Shown piece after piece: positions 1 to 10,176 of a stretch of DNA of 64,000 nt (its first letter is position 1; each line of letters begins with the position of its first letter). Position numbers and translations under genes: made by a program. The stretch is from the NCBI GenBank assembly GCA_001603005.1, contig LVAJ01000030.1:243879-307878 (forward strand), written 5' to 3'. This DNA is from Clostridiales bacterium Firm_04 (lineage in GTDB: Bacteria; Bacillota; Clostridia; Oscillospirales; Ruminococcaceae). Below the pieces are notes generated by a model. That model was not told the DNA's origin and did not search any database. It saw only the letters and a program-made list of their open reading frames with translations.

Positions 1-417
1 CCGCTAGACGCGGCTTGCGGGGAGCCCCCGCTGGCAATTTCCTCCGGGAGCCGGCAGCGTAGCTCTCCCAGCATTTGCATTACACGCCGCTGATCGCGGC
101 TTCTCAAAGGTTACTGCTCCCAGCGGATCAAGTAAATAGTGAATGGTGAAGAATGAATAGTGAAGAATGAATAGTGAAAAAGCGCATCGGGAGCATACGC
201 AGGCGGGCGCACACGGCGAAAGCGTTCAGGGCAACTGAACCCCCAAAAAACACGCAGCGACAGTGGTGCGCATTAGAGAGGGAGAGAAATAAGGAAAGAG
301 AGCGCGAGAGAAAACCTTAAGAGAGAGGGGGAGACCGGAGCGGAGCGACGACTTCCCCTCTCTCTTGTGGTTGTCTCTCGCATTCGCGCCCCGCGCCCAG
401 ACAAATCAAACGTCGGA
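1..417 (-). repeat. Modular dispersed repeat, copy 1
   Basis: Read on the minus strand this stretch begins near TCCGACG (417), runs through a C+G-rich GCGCGGGGCGCG block, a CT-rich hairpin (12-bp arms 319-330 and 355-366), a conserved GTGCGCACCACTG-like segment, a run of short ATTCACT-type units (about 130-180) and ends in module A, a palindrome-rich segment with GGGGAGCCCCC (about 20-125). The same order of blocks recurs at 14445-15175 and starts again at 63951. It holds no convincing gene. The family is not one I can name. Confidence 0.75.
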
Positions 418-1363
418 CACAGGATCAAGAACAGGCAGCGAAGGCGCTTCACACGAACAAAAAGTAAGATTTCATAACATATCATCATGCTGAAAAGATT
501 GACGATATTGCTCACGGCAAAACAATATTATACATTCCAAAGCAATATCAATGCAATTTACATTCAAATTCTTATGACGATATGCAACTTTAATGCGCAA
601 TATCGTAATAATGAAACCTTTGAAAACAGCGCAGATACGGCATTATCGCTTTTTGTTTAATCAAATACGTACCATATTCTTATTATGAAAAAAGTGAAAT
701 GTTGAAACGTATCTGTTCTAACAAATAATGCATCCGCATGAACTGTACCCCATGCCGGAACGCTGTCCTCGCTCCGGTGCAGCAGCATCCCCGCAAATGA
801 CAAATGCCCCGACCGGTCTGCTGTTCAGGGCGCTGTCAATGAATCACGTATCGCCTGAAATGCCGGTCTTGGCATCCGTCTGCATTCGCCTGCTCTTGCC
901 TGCGATGCGGCAGAATCTGCCCGATGCAATATAAAGTTATATGATTTAATATGCTGTGATAATCATAATATGTATGTACCTGCTGCGAATGATAGTTCCA
1001 TGAAGCCGGATTGCGTGTATCTTATAACACAATTCTGAAAGGTTTCAAAGTTTCACTTTCTCATTATATGGAAATGAAACCTTTGGAGCGAAATGTTGCT
1101 AGTTTCGCTTTTGTTGCTCATCATCCGGCTTGCTCTGTGCAACATGTCTGAAATCCAAAAGGATTTCATCGGGTGATATGTATGAAATCACGTTTCAACT
1201 TTTCACTTTTTCAGAATGAGAAAGTGAAACCTTTGGGGTGAAATGTTGCTAATTATGCTTTTATTGCTGTTTCAGGGACATAGCGTCTTCGCTGCCAGTT
1301 CTTGATCCTTTGTCTGATGTAATGATGCACGGGAATAAAAACCGGGTTCCTGCATAAAAACAA
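418..1363. other. AT-rich stretch without a convincing gene
   Basis: No open frame here has a ribosome binding site and a recognisable protein. The stretch holds diverged direct repeats and several small hairpins (see 1038-1268). A 68-codon frame at 728-934 has no family resemblance or Shine-Dalgarno site and was not called. Decay of a former gene or an untranslated RNA cannot be excluded. Confidence 0.5.
1038..1268. repeat. Two diverged hairpin-bearing direct repeats
   Basis: A block ending GAAATGTTGCTA followed by TTTTGTTGCT (about 1075-1120) recurs at about 1221-1268 with a few changes. Each copy is preceded by an inverted repeat: 10-bp arms 1038-1047 / 1075-1084 in the first, 9-bp arms 1201-1209 / 1221-1229 in the second. 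A third short hairpin (1150-1156 / 1161-1167) lies between. Fragments of the same words occur at about 615-640 and 690-710. Confidence 0.6.
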
Positions 1364-1396
1364 CGCCCCGAAGCGATTTTTCATCACTTCGGGGCG
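1364..1396 (-). terminator. Terminator after gatB
   Basis: Perfect 10-bp arms 1364-1373 and 1387-1396 (CGCCCCGAAG and its complement), followed on the minus strand by a T-rich tail. It lies 32 bases beyond the gatB stop and closes the gat operon. Confidence 0.85.
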
Positions 1397-1428
1397 CATG
1401 TTATCTGTCATATCCGATTCGCCTGCGA

Positions 1429-2826
1429 TCAGAGCTTTGCAAGCTTTTCTTTGAGCAGTTCGGTCGCTTCCTGCGGATTCGCCGCGCCCTTGGTACGCTT
1501 CATGATCTGTCCCATGAGCGCCTTGATCGCGGCTTCCTTGCCCGCCTTATAGTCCGCGACTGCCTTCGGATTTGCCGCAATGACCTCGTCCGCAACCGCG
1601 TTCAGCAAGCCGGTATCCTGCACCTGCTCCAGACCGAGCTCCTTGACCAGTGCTGCGATCTCGCCGCCCTTTTCGCGGTAGGCTTCGAGCAGCTTTGCCG
1701 GCGCGGAACGGTTGATCTTGCCGTCTGCGCAGAGATTGGTCAGCTCTGCCCAGACCGCCGCCGGAATGTTCACGGCGTCCGCATCCGCAAGCATCAGATT
1801 TGCGAGCAGCTTCGGCTGTTTGACATCCGCGACCGCCGCCTGATAGAGATTTGCAAGCTTCGGCTCATCGCAGAGTGTTTTCGCCGTTGCTTCGGGCAGC
1901 TTGTATTCGTTCACATACTTTGCAAGGCGCTCCTCCGGCAGATCCGGAATCATCGCACGCAGGCGCGCATGATCCTCGTCCGTCAGGATGATCGGCACCA
2001 GATCGGGATCGGGGAAGTACCGGTAATCGTTCGCATTCTCCTTCACGCGCATCGAATAGGTCTTGTCCTTTTCGGGATCGTAGCGGCGTGTTTCCTGCAC
2101 AAGTTCACGCCCCGCCTCGGTTTCGTCGATCTGACGCGCTTTTTCGGCATCAATCGCCGCAACGATATGCTTTAAGCTGTTCAGGTTCTTGATCTCGGTG
2201 CGGGTGTAGAGATTCGTGTCGCCGACCGGACGGATCGAAAGGTTGACGTCGCAGCGCATGGAGCCGGTCTCCATCTGGCAGTCGGAGACACCCACCCAGC
2301 GGATCAGCTCGCGCAGGCGTTCCAGATAGGCTCTCGCCTGTGCCGCCGTGCGGATATCCGGCTCGGAAACGATCTCGATGAGCGGCACGCCGCAGCGGTT
2401 GCAGTCCGCGCCGGAGCCGTAATCGGTATGCACCAGCTTGCCCGCGTCTTCCTCGATGTGGATGCGGGTGATGCCGATGCGCTTTTCCTCGCCGTTCACA
2501 TTGATATCAATGTAACCGTGCTCGCAGAGCGGATGATCGAGCTGCGAGATCTGGTAAGCCTTCGGCAGATCTGGATAGAAATAATTCTTTCTGTCCATTT
2601 TCGAGAAATGCGCGATCTCGCAGTTCAGCATCATGCCTGCTCTTGCTGCAAAATCGACGACCTGCTTGTTCAGCACCGGCAGGGTGCCCGGCATGCCCAT
2701 GCAGACAGGGCAGCAGCGCGTGTTCGGATCGCCGCCGTGATCGGCAGGGCAATCGCAGAAAATTTTGGTCTTGGTTCGCAGTTCGATGTGCACCTCAAGA
2801 CCGATGACACTTTCATATTTTGCCAT
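1429..2826 (-). CDS. gatB: Asp-tRNA(Asn)/Glu-tRNA(Gln) amidotransferase subunit B
   Basis: GatB is the tRNA-binding and kinase/transamidase subunit of cytoplasmic GatCAB, which turns misacylated Glu-tRNA(Gln) or Asp-tRNA(Asn) into the amidated forms using ammonia channelled from GatA. The 465-residue product has the usual family length. It opens with the GatB signature GLEVHIEL near residue 9, has the paired-cysteine segment CCPVCMGMPG near residue 38, and ends in the YqeY-like helical tail. The start at 2826 is preceded by AAGGAGC at good spacing. It is the last gene of gatC-gatA-small gene-gatB and starts one base after the small gene stops, so translation is probably coupled. A terminator follows at 1364-1396. 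The assignment is secure. Confidence 0.97.
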   Translation of the reverse strand: MAKYESVIGLEVHIELRTKTKIFCDCPADHGGDPNTRCCPVCMGMPGTLPVLNKQVVDFAARAGMMLNCEIAHFSKMDRKNYFYPDLPKAYQISQLDHPLCEHGYIDINVNGEEKRIGITRIHIEEDAGKLVHTDYGSGADCNRCGVPLIEIVSEPDIRTAAQARAYLERLRELIRWVGVSDCQMETGSMRCDVNLSIRPVGDTNLYTRTEIKNLNSLKHIVAAIDAEKARQIDETEAGRELVQETRRYDPEKDKTYSMRVKENANDYRYFPDPDLVPIILTDEDHARLRAMIPDLPEERLAKYVNEYKLPEATAKTLCDEPKLANLYQAAVADVKQPKLLANLMLADADAVNIPAAVWAELTNLCADGKINRSAPAKLLEAYREKGGEIAALVKELGLEQVQDTGLLNAVADEVIAANPKAVADYKAGKEAAIKALMGQIMKRTKGAANPQEATELLKEKLAKL

Positions 2827-2827
2827 G

Positions 2828-3121
2828 TTATTTTAGCTCCTTATTCAAATTCGCCTGATCTGCTTCAATGATCTGCCGGACGATCTCCGGCGTAACGGTA
2901 TCCGGCAGCGGAACCGGCGCCGTACATGCCACATCCTGTTTCTCCGGGCGCAGGCAGGAATCCAGCGGGAAACACACCTGCCACGACAGATCCTCTGAAA
3001 AGATATGCAGCTGCAGCATCTTTCCGGTCAGCCACATGTCGTCATAATTCGGTTTGACATACCAGTAATAGGTTTTATTCTGACAGATCAGTTTGCGTTT
3101 CCCTTTTGTGCTGATTGACAT
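2828..3121 (-). CDS. Small protein inserted between gatA and gatB
   Basis: The 97-residue product is unfamiliar. The start at 3121 was chosen because AAGGAG sits seven bases upstream; the longer frame to 3163 has no such site. It begins with a basic segment rich in Tyr and Trp (KLICQNKTYYWYVKP), has no signal peptide or membrane segment, and ends in a charged helix. The TAA stop is followed by a single base and then the gatB ATG, so it is almost certainly translated with gatB. The position suggests a role linked to transamidation or a passenger; the sequence alone does not decide. A remnant of a dispersed repeat separates it from gatA. Confidence 0.75.
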   Translation of the reverse strand: MSISTKGKRKLICQNKTYYWYVKPNYDDMWLTGKMLQLHIFSEDLSWQVCFPLDSCLRPEKQDVACTAPVPLPDTVTPEIVRQIIEADQANLNKELK

Positions 3122-3169
3122 AGTATAACTCCTTATCCTTGGTTCACTATATGCACGCATCAAAAACGG

Positions 3170-3240
3170 GATTCCAAAGGGATATCATCCCTTTGGCGGG
3201 TTTGGGCAGCGCCCATTCCAAATCATCGCGCAGCGATACC
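3170..3240. repeat. Fragment of hairpin repeat module C
   Basis: Contains a perfect 9-bp hairpin (3174-3182 / 3188-3196) and then CATTCCAAAT followed by ATCGC-gca-GCGAT. The second part matches segments at 8990-9160 and 54390-54420, where the stem has different but still complementary bases. It occupies the only sizeable gap inside the gat operon. Confidence 0.6.
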
Positions 3241-3244
3241 GATT

Positions 3245-4684
3245 TTACACACCGCTCTCATACGCCGCAGCCGCCTGATAGATCTTTGCTTCGGAGAATG
3301 CGGGGCCGATGAGCTGGAAGCCGACGGGCAGATTGGCGCCGTCCTGCGCGACTGTGCCGCAGGGCACCGAGATCGCGGGCAGACCGCCGAGGTTGACCGG
3401 CACGGTGCAGATATCGCCGAGCGCCATTTCCATCGGATCGTTCGACTTCTCGCCGATCTTATAAGCAGGCGTCGGGGCGACCGGTGCAAGCAGCAGGTCG
3501 TACTGCGCGAACAGATCGCGGAATGCGCGGATCAGCAGGGTTCTTGCCTGCTGCGCCTTCTTGTAATACGCATCGTAATAGCCTGCGGAAAGCACGTAGT
3601 TTCCGAGCAGGATTCTGCGGCGCACCTCTTTGCCGAAGCCCTCGGTACGCGTCTTGCGGTAGAGCCGGTCGAGGTCATCGACGCTCTCGGCGCGGAAACC
3701 GTAGCGGATGCCGTCGAATCTCGCGAGGTTCGAGGACGCCTCCGCACAGCAGAGCACATAGTATGCCGGCAGCGCATAGCTGACAGCCGGCAGCGAGCAT
3801 TCCTCGATCTTTGCGCCCGCCTGCTCCAGCTTCTTTGCAGCATTCTGCACAAGTGCCGCGACTTCCGGATGAATGCCTTCCCCGAAATATTCCTGCGGCA
3901 GTCCGATGCGCATGCCGGAAAGGTCTTTTCCGATCAGCGCAGAATAATTCGTATCATATTCCGGCAGCGAGGTCGAATCGCGGCGGTCGTGGCAGGAAAT
4001 CGCCTCAAGCACCTTTGCGTTGTCCGCGACCGTTTTCGTCAGCGGGCCGATCTGGTCAAAGCTCGATGCATACGCGACCAGACCGTAGCGCGAGACCGTG
4101 CCGTAGGTGGGCTTCATGCCGACTACGCCGCAGAACGATGCCGGCTGACGGATCGAGCCGCCGGTATCGGAACCGATCGCGAATGCGCACTCATTCGCTG
4201 CGACTGCCGCTGCCGAACCGCCTGAAGATCCGCCCGGCACATAGTCCGGCGCAGCGGGGTTGCGCGTCAGCTGCAGCGCGGAATTTTCCGAGGAGCTGCC
4301 CATTGCGTATTCGTCCATGTTGGTTTTGCCGAGCATGACGGCGCCGGCTTTTTTCAGCTGCTCGGTCACGCATGCGTCGTAGACCGGGAGCCAGTTTTCG
4401 AGCATTTTCGATGCACAGGTCGTGCGCACGCTCTTTGTGCAGATATTGTCCTTCATCGCAAAGGGAATGCCGGTCAGTGCGCCGGCGGTGCCGTCCGCGA
4501 GCATTTTGTCTGCGATCTCCGCCTGACGGCAGGCTTCTTCCTCTGCGACTGTCAGATATGCGCCGATCGTGCCGTCGGTTTCTTTGATCGCCGCGAGGGC
4601 ATCCGCTGCGAGTTCTTTTGCGGAAACCTCACGCTTTTGCAGCAGCGCAGAGAGCGCCGCAATGTCCATTTCGCTGTATTTCAT
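3245..4684 (-). CDS. gatA: Asp-tRNA(Asn)/Glu-tRNA(Gln) amidotransferase subunit A
   Basis: GatA is the glutaminase of GatCAB: it hydrolyses glutamine and passes ammonia to GatB. The 479 residues match the family length. The amidase signature is clear: GGSSGGSAAAVAA near residue 150 and GSDTGGSIRQPASFCG just after, supplying the Ser-cisSer-Lys catalytic triad, with the Lys in the N-terminal AMKDN segment. The start at 4684 is preceded by AAAGGAGC. It lies 14 bases after gatC and 123 bases before the small gene upstream of gatB. Assignment is secure. Confidence 0.97.
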   Translation of the reverse strand: MKYSEMDIAALSALLQKREVSAKELAADALAAIKETDGTIGAYLTVAEEEACRQAEIADKMLADGTAGALTGIPFAMKDNICTKSVRTTCASKMLENWLPVYDACVTEQLKKAGAVMLGKTNMDEYAMGSSSENSALQLTRNPAAPDYVPGGSSGGSAAAVAANECAFAIGSDTGGSIRQPASFCGVVGMKPTYGTVSRYGLVAYASSFDQIGPLTKTVADNAKVLEAISCHDRRDSTSLPEYDTNYSALIGKDLSGMRIGLPQEYFGEGIHPEVAALVQNAAKKLEQAGAKIEECSLPAVSYALPAYYVLCCAEASSNLARFDGIRYGFRAESVDDLDRLYRKTRTEGFGKEVRRRILLGNYVLSAGYYDAYYKKAQQARTLLIRAFRDLFAQYDLLLAPVAPTPAYKIGEKSNDPMEMALGDICTVPVNLGGLPAISVPCGTVAQDGANLPVGFQLIGPAFSEAKIYQAAAAYESGV

Positions 4685-4698
4685 GTTCTGCGCTCCTT

Positions 4699-4986
4699 TC
4701 AGCCGATGACCTTCGGCAGCGTGATCAGACCGTCCTCGGACTGCGTGCCGGAGAGCAGCAGGTCACGGTCGAGGCGGGGCGAAAACGGCTCGTCCTCACG
4801 CAGCACATTTTCGAGCGGCGCGATATGCGCGGTCGGCTCGACGCCCTCGGTATCGAGTGCGGAAAGCTGCTGGAAGAAGGTCAGCATTTCGGCGATGCTG
4901 CCGGAAAGCGCTTCTGTTTCGTCTTCGGGAATGTCCAGTCTGGAAAGCCATGCGAGCGTATCCAGTGTTTTGGCATCTAATTGCAT
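4699..4986 (-). CDS. gatC: Asp-tRNA(Asn)/Glu-tRNA(Gln) amidotransferase subunit C
   Basis: GatC is the small belt-like subunit that wraps the GatA-GatB interface and stabilises the complex. The 95 residues fit the family. Typical features are the N-terminal LDTLAWLSRLDI helix, the acidic middle helix and the segment LDTEGVEPTAHIAPLENVLREDE. It is first in the gat operon, with AAGGAGA before its ATG and a promoter at 5031-5059. Secure by sequence and context. Confidence 0.95.
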   Translation of the reverse strand: MQLDAKTLDTLAWLSRLDIPEDETEALSGSIAEMLTFFQQLSALDTEGVEPTAHIAPLENVLREDEPFSPRLDRDLLLSGTQSEDGLITLPKVIG

Positions 4987-5030
4987 AACAGATCTCCTTT
5001 TTTGATATACGGTTGTTGCGAATACACTTT

Positions 5031-5059
5031 ATTATAGCATATTATCCCGAAAAGTGCAA
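5031..5059 (-). promoter_or_regulatory. Promoter of the gat operon
   Basis: On the minus strand TTGCAC, 17 bases, then TATAAT preceded by TGC (extended -10). It lies 45 bases upstream of the gatC start. Confidence 0.8.
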
Positions 5060-5093
5060 TGGGAGAGAAAGCATAATTTTTGCAGTTACGAAT

Positions 5094-5300
5094 ATGAACG
5101 GCTATGCGCACGGTAAAAGAATCAATCAAAAGGCTGCGTTCTGGCTTTGCCTGCTTGGCGGCTATATCGGACTGCACAAGTTTTACGAAGGAAAAACCGG
5201 TATGGGAATCCTGTATTTGTGTACAGCAGGGCTTTGCGGAATCGGCTGGATTATCGACTGCATCACAATCGCCAAAAAACCGAATCCGTATTATGTATGA
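5094..5300 (+). CDS. TM2-domain membrane protein
   Basis: A 68-residue protein with the TM2 arrangement: a basic N-terminus, then two membrane helices joined by a short turn, with [13 protein letters not shown] between and [11 protein letters not shown] at the end. TM2 proteins are small inner-membrane proteins of uncertain function. The start at 5094 is the only ATG that leaves the standard N-terminus, but its ribosome binding site is weak (GGGAGAG lies too far upstream), so a non-ATG start a few codons earlier is possible. It is transcribed away from gatC and ends in its own terminator. Confidence 0.8.
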   Translation: MNGYAHGKRINQKAAFWLCLLGGYIGLHKFYEGKTGMGILYLCTAGLCGIGWIIDCITIAKKPNPYYV

Positions 5301-5307
5301 AAAATCT

Positions 5308-5344
5308 GACCGTCCGCGCACAAAACTGCACGGGCGGTCTTTTT
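5308..5344 (+). terminator. Terminator after the TM2 gene
   Basis: Twelve-base arms 5308-5319 and 5328-5339 with one mismatch and one wobble, followed by five T residues. Confidence 0.75.
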
Positions 5345-5373
5345 CAAGCGGCTGCACGCAATACAACATGCAA

Positions 5374-5409
5374 AACCCGCCCGACAGAATTGCGTCTGTC
5401 GGGCGGGTT
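5374..5409 (-). terminator. Terminator after groEL
   Basis: Perfect 14-bp arms 5374-5387 and 5396-5409 around an 8-base loop, with a short T run on the minus strand, 25 bases beyond the groEL stop. Confidence 0.85.
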
Positions 5410-5433
5410 CGGTTCTTTATGCAGTTTTCGGGA

Positions 5434-7104
<1,671 letters not shown>

Positions 7105-7120
7105 TCACAGTTTGCTGCGA

Positions 7121-7508
<388 letters not shown>

Positions 7509-7512
7509 ATCT

Positions 7513-7540
7513 ATTGTACCATGTTTTGGAAAAAAATCAA
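7513..7540 (-). promoter_or_regulatory. Promoter of groESL
   Basis: On the minus strand TTGATT, 16 bases, TACAAT, immediately upstream of the CIRCE. Confidence 0.75.
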
Positions 7541-7761
7541 GGGTTTTCTTTATCTTTTCACATTCTTTGTATATCTGCACAAATTATAGACCGTATTCGT
7601 GGAATATCCATGCGAATTTTACTTTGCTCTCCGCTGCATTCCCTGCATACAGAATATGTGGATTTGCGGAGAACTATTCCATGACGGGATGCAGGACGGT
7701 CGGGCGTTTGCATATCGGATGCATCTGCCGCGCGCCGATATGCCGGAGCAGAAAGCAGCGG
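7541..7761. other. Intergenic stretch, nothing recognised
   Basis: Spacer between the divergent groESL and metallophosphoesterase promoters. No frame with a ribosome binding site, no strong hairpin and no repeat shared with the rest of the window was seen. Confidence 0.5.
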
Positions 7762-7790
7762 TTGACTTTTCATGCAGGAACACGTATAAT
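7762..7790 (+). promoter_or_regulatory. Promoter of the metallophosphoesterase gene
   Basis: TTGACT, 17 bases, TATAAT, ending 42 bases before the chosen start codon. Confidence 0.8.
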
Positions 7791-7832
7791 ATAAATGAGA
7801 AGCGAATTTTCAGCAACAGGGGGAATCCGCAC

Positions 7833-8933
7833 ATGTGGATCGCAATTTTTACGGTCGTCGGCGCACTCGCGATCGCCGGCATCTTTTTTCTGATTACCCG
7901 TTTTCACCGTTTCCGCTGCCTTGAACAGCTCGCCGATCGGCATAAGCTCCTGTCGTGGGTGCTTGCGGCGGTGCCGGTCGCAGCGCTGCTCTGCACCTAC
8001 TTCATCAATCTGTTCACGATGTTCGTCGTCGTGATCCACTGCATGTTCATCTGGATCGTCTGCGATTTCATCGCGTGGATCGTCCGGAAATGCCGCAAAA
8101 CCGCACGCACCCGCAATTACGCGGGCGGCGCTGCGCTGCTCCTGACGGCGGCGGTGCTCGGTGCGGGCTGGTTTTTCGCGCATCATATTTTCGCAAAGCC
8201 CTATACCTTCCGCACGGAAAAAGACCTCGGCGGCAAGCCGCTGCGCATCGTCGCGATCGCGGATTCGCACCTCGGCATCACGCTGGACGGCGCAAAATTT
8301 GCCGCGCTGACCGACCGCATTCAGGCGGAGAATCCGGATGCTGTCGTGATCTGCGGCGACTTTGTGGACGATGATTCCACCAAAGCGGACATGCTCGCGG
8401 CATGCAGATCGCTCGGCGGGCTGCAAACGCCTTACGGTGTGTACTATATCTACGGCAATCACGATGTCGGCTATTTCCGCTACCGCGACTTCACGGCAGA
8501 GGATCTGCGGAACGCGCTGACGGACAACGGCGTGGTCATGCTGTCGGATGAGAGCGTGCTGCTCGATGACCGGTTCTATCTGACCGGACGGCTCGACCGC
8601 ACATTCGAGGACCGGAAATCCGCGCAGGAGCTGACAGAATCGCTGGATCCGGACAAGTACACGGTCATGCTGGATCATCAGCCGAATGATTACGCTGCGG
8701 AAGCGGAATCCGGTGCTGACCTTGTGATCTCCGGTCATACGCACGGCGGGCACATTTTTCCGGCGGGACAGATCGGGCTTGCGATCGGCGCGAATGACCG
8801 CATCTACGGAACGGAAACGCGCGGAGATACGACGTTTCTCGTGACGTCCGGTGTCTCCGGCTGGGCGATCCCGTTCAAGACCGGCACGATCTCCGAATAC
8901 TGTGTGATCGACATTGTTCCTTTGCATGAATAA
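7833..8933 (+). CDS. Membrane-anchored metallophosphoesterase (YkuE-like)
   Basis: The 366-residue product has three or four N-terminal membrane helices (residues 1 to about 125) followed by a calcineurin-like phosphoesterase domain that would face outside. The metal-binding motifs are complete and in order: ADSHLG, GDFVDD, GNHD and SGHTHGGH. The family hydrolyses phosphoester or pyrophosphate bonds, and YkuE/LpxH-like members act on lipids or cell-wall precursors; the substrate here is unknown. The start at 7833 follows AGGGGG at good spacing and the promoter at 7762-7790; the frame runs 78 codons further up but crosses that promoter. It stands alone. Confidence 0.88.
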   Translation: MWIAIFTVVGALAIAGIFFLITRFHRFRCLEQLADRHKLLSWVLAAVPVAALLCTYFINLFTMFVVVIHCMFIWIVCDFIAWIVRKCRKTARTRNYAGGAALLLTAAVLGAGWFFAHHIFAKPYTFRTEKDLGGKPLRIVAIADSHLGITLDGAKFAALTDRIQAENPDAVVICGDFVDDDSTKADMLAACRSLGGLQTPYGVYYIYGNHDVGYFRYRDFTAEDLRNALTDNGVVMLSDESVLLDDRFYLTGRLDRTFEDRKSAQELTESLDPDKYTVMLDHQPNDYAAEAESGADLVISGHTHGGHIFPAGQIGLAIGANDRIYGTETRGDTTFLVTSGVSGWAIPFKTGTISEYCVIDIVPLHE

Positions 8934-8989
8934 GTGAATAAGCGCACCACTCCGGTTTCCACAAACGTAACCGCCGCGCACAAGATTGA

Positions 8990-9160
8990 AGTTTTTGGTG
9001 CGGCAGCTTGTTTCAAGGGGCAGATTTCTCCATTCTAAATCGCATCTGCGAAGCAGATACCGCGGACATGCATTCAGACATACAAAATCAACATCCAACC
9101 GCAATACGCACAAATCAGACATACAAATGAACATAACATGCCGGAATCCACGCGTTTCGC
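8990..9160. repeat. Hairpin repeat module C, copy 2
   Basis: Contains ATCTGC-gaa-GCAGAT and a following run of CGGACATGC and ACATACAAA words ending in ACATGCC. It matches 54390-54480, where the stem reads ATCCGC / GCGGAT, a compensatory change. It fills most of the 354-base gap after the metallophosphoesterase gene; no terminator with a T run was found for that gene. Confidence 0.6.
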
Positions 9161-9187
9161 GCATATCGTTAACAAATGCTAAAAGAA

Positions 9188-9216
9188 TTGACAACCGATT
9201 GCAGATATGTTATAAT
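9188..9216 (+). promoter_or_regulatory. Promoter of the secreted hydrolase gene
   Basis: Consensus TTGACA, 17 bases, TATAAT, about 70 bases before the start codon at 9288. Confidence 0.88.
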
Positions 9217-9287
9217 AATATTGCGCCCGCAGAAAGCACACGGGCGCAATTTCTATTCTACACGTCTACACGAAAGGGTGATATCTC

Positions 9288-10109
9288 ATGAAACACAACT
9301 TCAAACGCATTCTCAGCACAATTCTCGCGGGCGCGATCTGCTCCGCATGCATGCTGACCGGCGCTGCTTCCGGCACGACCGCTTCCGCTGCATCGAACAC
9401 GTCCGGCGGCGTGGTCTGCTCCGATCAGCTCGGCGACGGTCACATCGTCTTTTATCCGGAATCGCTGCTTGTGCAGGACGAAGCGACCTATCCGGTCATC
9501 GTCTGGGCAAACGGTACCATGTGCGCGCCCGTGCTCTACTACTCGCTGCTCTCCGACCTCGCAGCCGACGGCTATATCGTTGTCGCGAACCGCGAGCTGT
9601 TCGCCGGAAACGGCAGAGCACAGCGCGCTTCGATTGACTATATCACCGAGAAAAACAACGATGCTTCGAGCGTTTTCTACGGCAAGGCGGATCTTGCGCA
9701 CATCGGCGCGGCAGGGCATTCGCAGGGCGGCATGAGCACCGTCAATGCGGCTGCCGATGATGCCCGCATCGACTGCATTTTCACGATCGCCGCGAACGCA
9801 GACCGCAGCAGCGCCGCAAGACTGCATGTCCCCGCATTTTACGCTGCCGGCGGCTCCGACTGGATCGTTTCCGCATCCCGCTACGTCAAGCCGGCATACA
9901 ACAGCACGCCCTCGGCTGCCGTTTACGCGAGCCTGCGCGGCGCCGGTCATACCGCATGCTGCACAAATCCGTCTGCCTACACCGGCTATATGACCGCGTG
10001 GTTCGACGCATTCCTCAAAGAGGATTCCGCCGCGTATCAGACATTCACCGCAGGCGGCGCGCTCTCCCGCGACACAAACTGGAGCGGATATGCCGCAAAG
10101 AACTTCTGA
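9288..10109 (+). CDS. Secreted alpha/beta hydrolase (dienelactone-hydrolase / polyester-hydrolase-like)
   Basis: A 273-residue protein with a signal peptide (basic start, hydrophobic core, Ala-rich end near residue 37). The rest is an alpha/beta hydrolase core: nucleophile elbow GHSQGG near residue 145, an acid in GGSDWIV near 203 and the histidine in GAGHTACC near 225. The layout resembles the cutinase-like polyester hydrolases and chlorophyllases within the dienelactone-hydrolase clan, so an ester bond outside the cell is the likely target. There is no dockerin or anchor. AAAGGGTGA precedes the start. A strong promoter and terminator show a single-gene unit. Substrate not known. Confidence 0.85.
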   Translation: MKHNFKRILSTILAGAICSACMLTGAASGTTASAASNTSGGVVCSDQLGDGHIVFYPESLLVQDEATYPVIVWANGTMCAPVLYYSLLSDLAADGYIVVANRELFAGNGRAQRASIDYITEKNNDASSVFYGKADLAHIGAAGHSQGGMSTVNAAADDARIDCIFTIAANADRSSAARLHVPAFYAAGGSDWIVSASRYVKPAYNSTPSAAVYASLRGAGHTACCTNPSAYTGYMTAWFDAFLKEDSAAYQTFTAGGALSRDTNWSGYAAKNF

Positions 10110-10132
10110 TTTTCCCGCATCTGCATAACAAA

Positions 10133-10175
10133 AAGTCCGGAAGCATTTTTCGATCGCTTCCGGACTTCTTTTTTT
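10133..10175. terminator. Bidirectional terminator
   Basis: Perfect 12-bp arms 10133-10144 and 10156-10167, then a T run on the plus strand and four T on the minus strand. It separates the convergent hydrolase and tautomerase genes. Confidence 0.92.
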
Positions 10176-10176
10176 G

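Noticed and set aside
131..180. Short direct repeats (ATTCACT type) considered as a CRISPR array
   Set aside because: Units are 7-16 bases with no unique spacers of constant length and no cas genes; they are part of the modular repeat.
728..934. 68-codon frame in the gene-free stretch
   Set aside because: No ribosome site, no recognisable protein, atypical composition. A decayed gene is possible but not supported.
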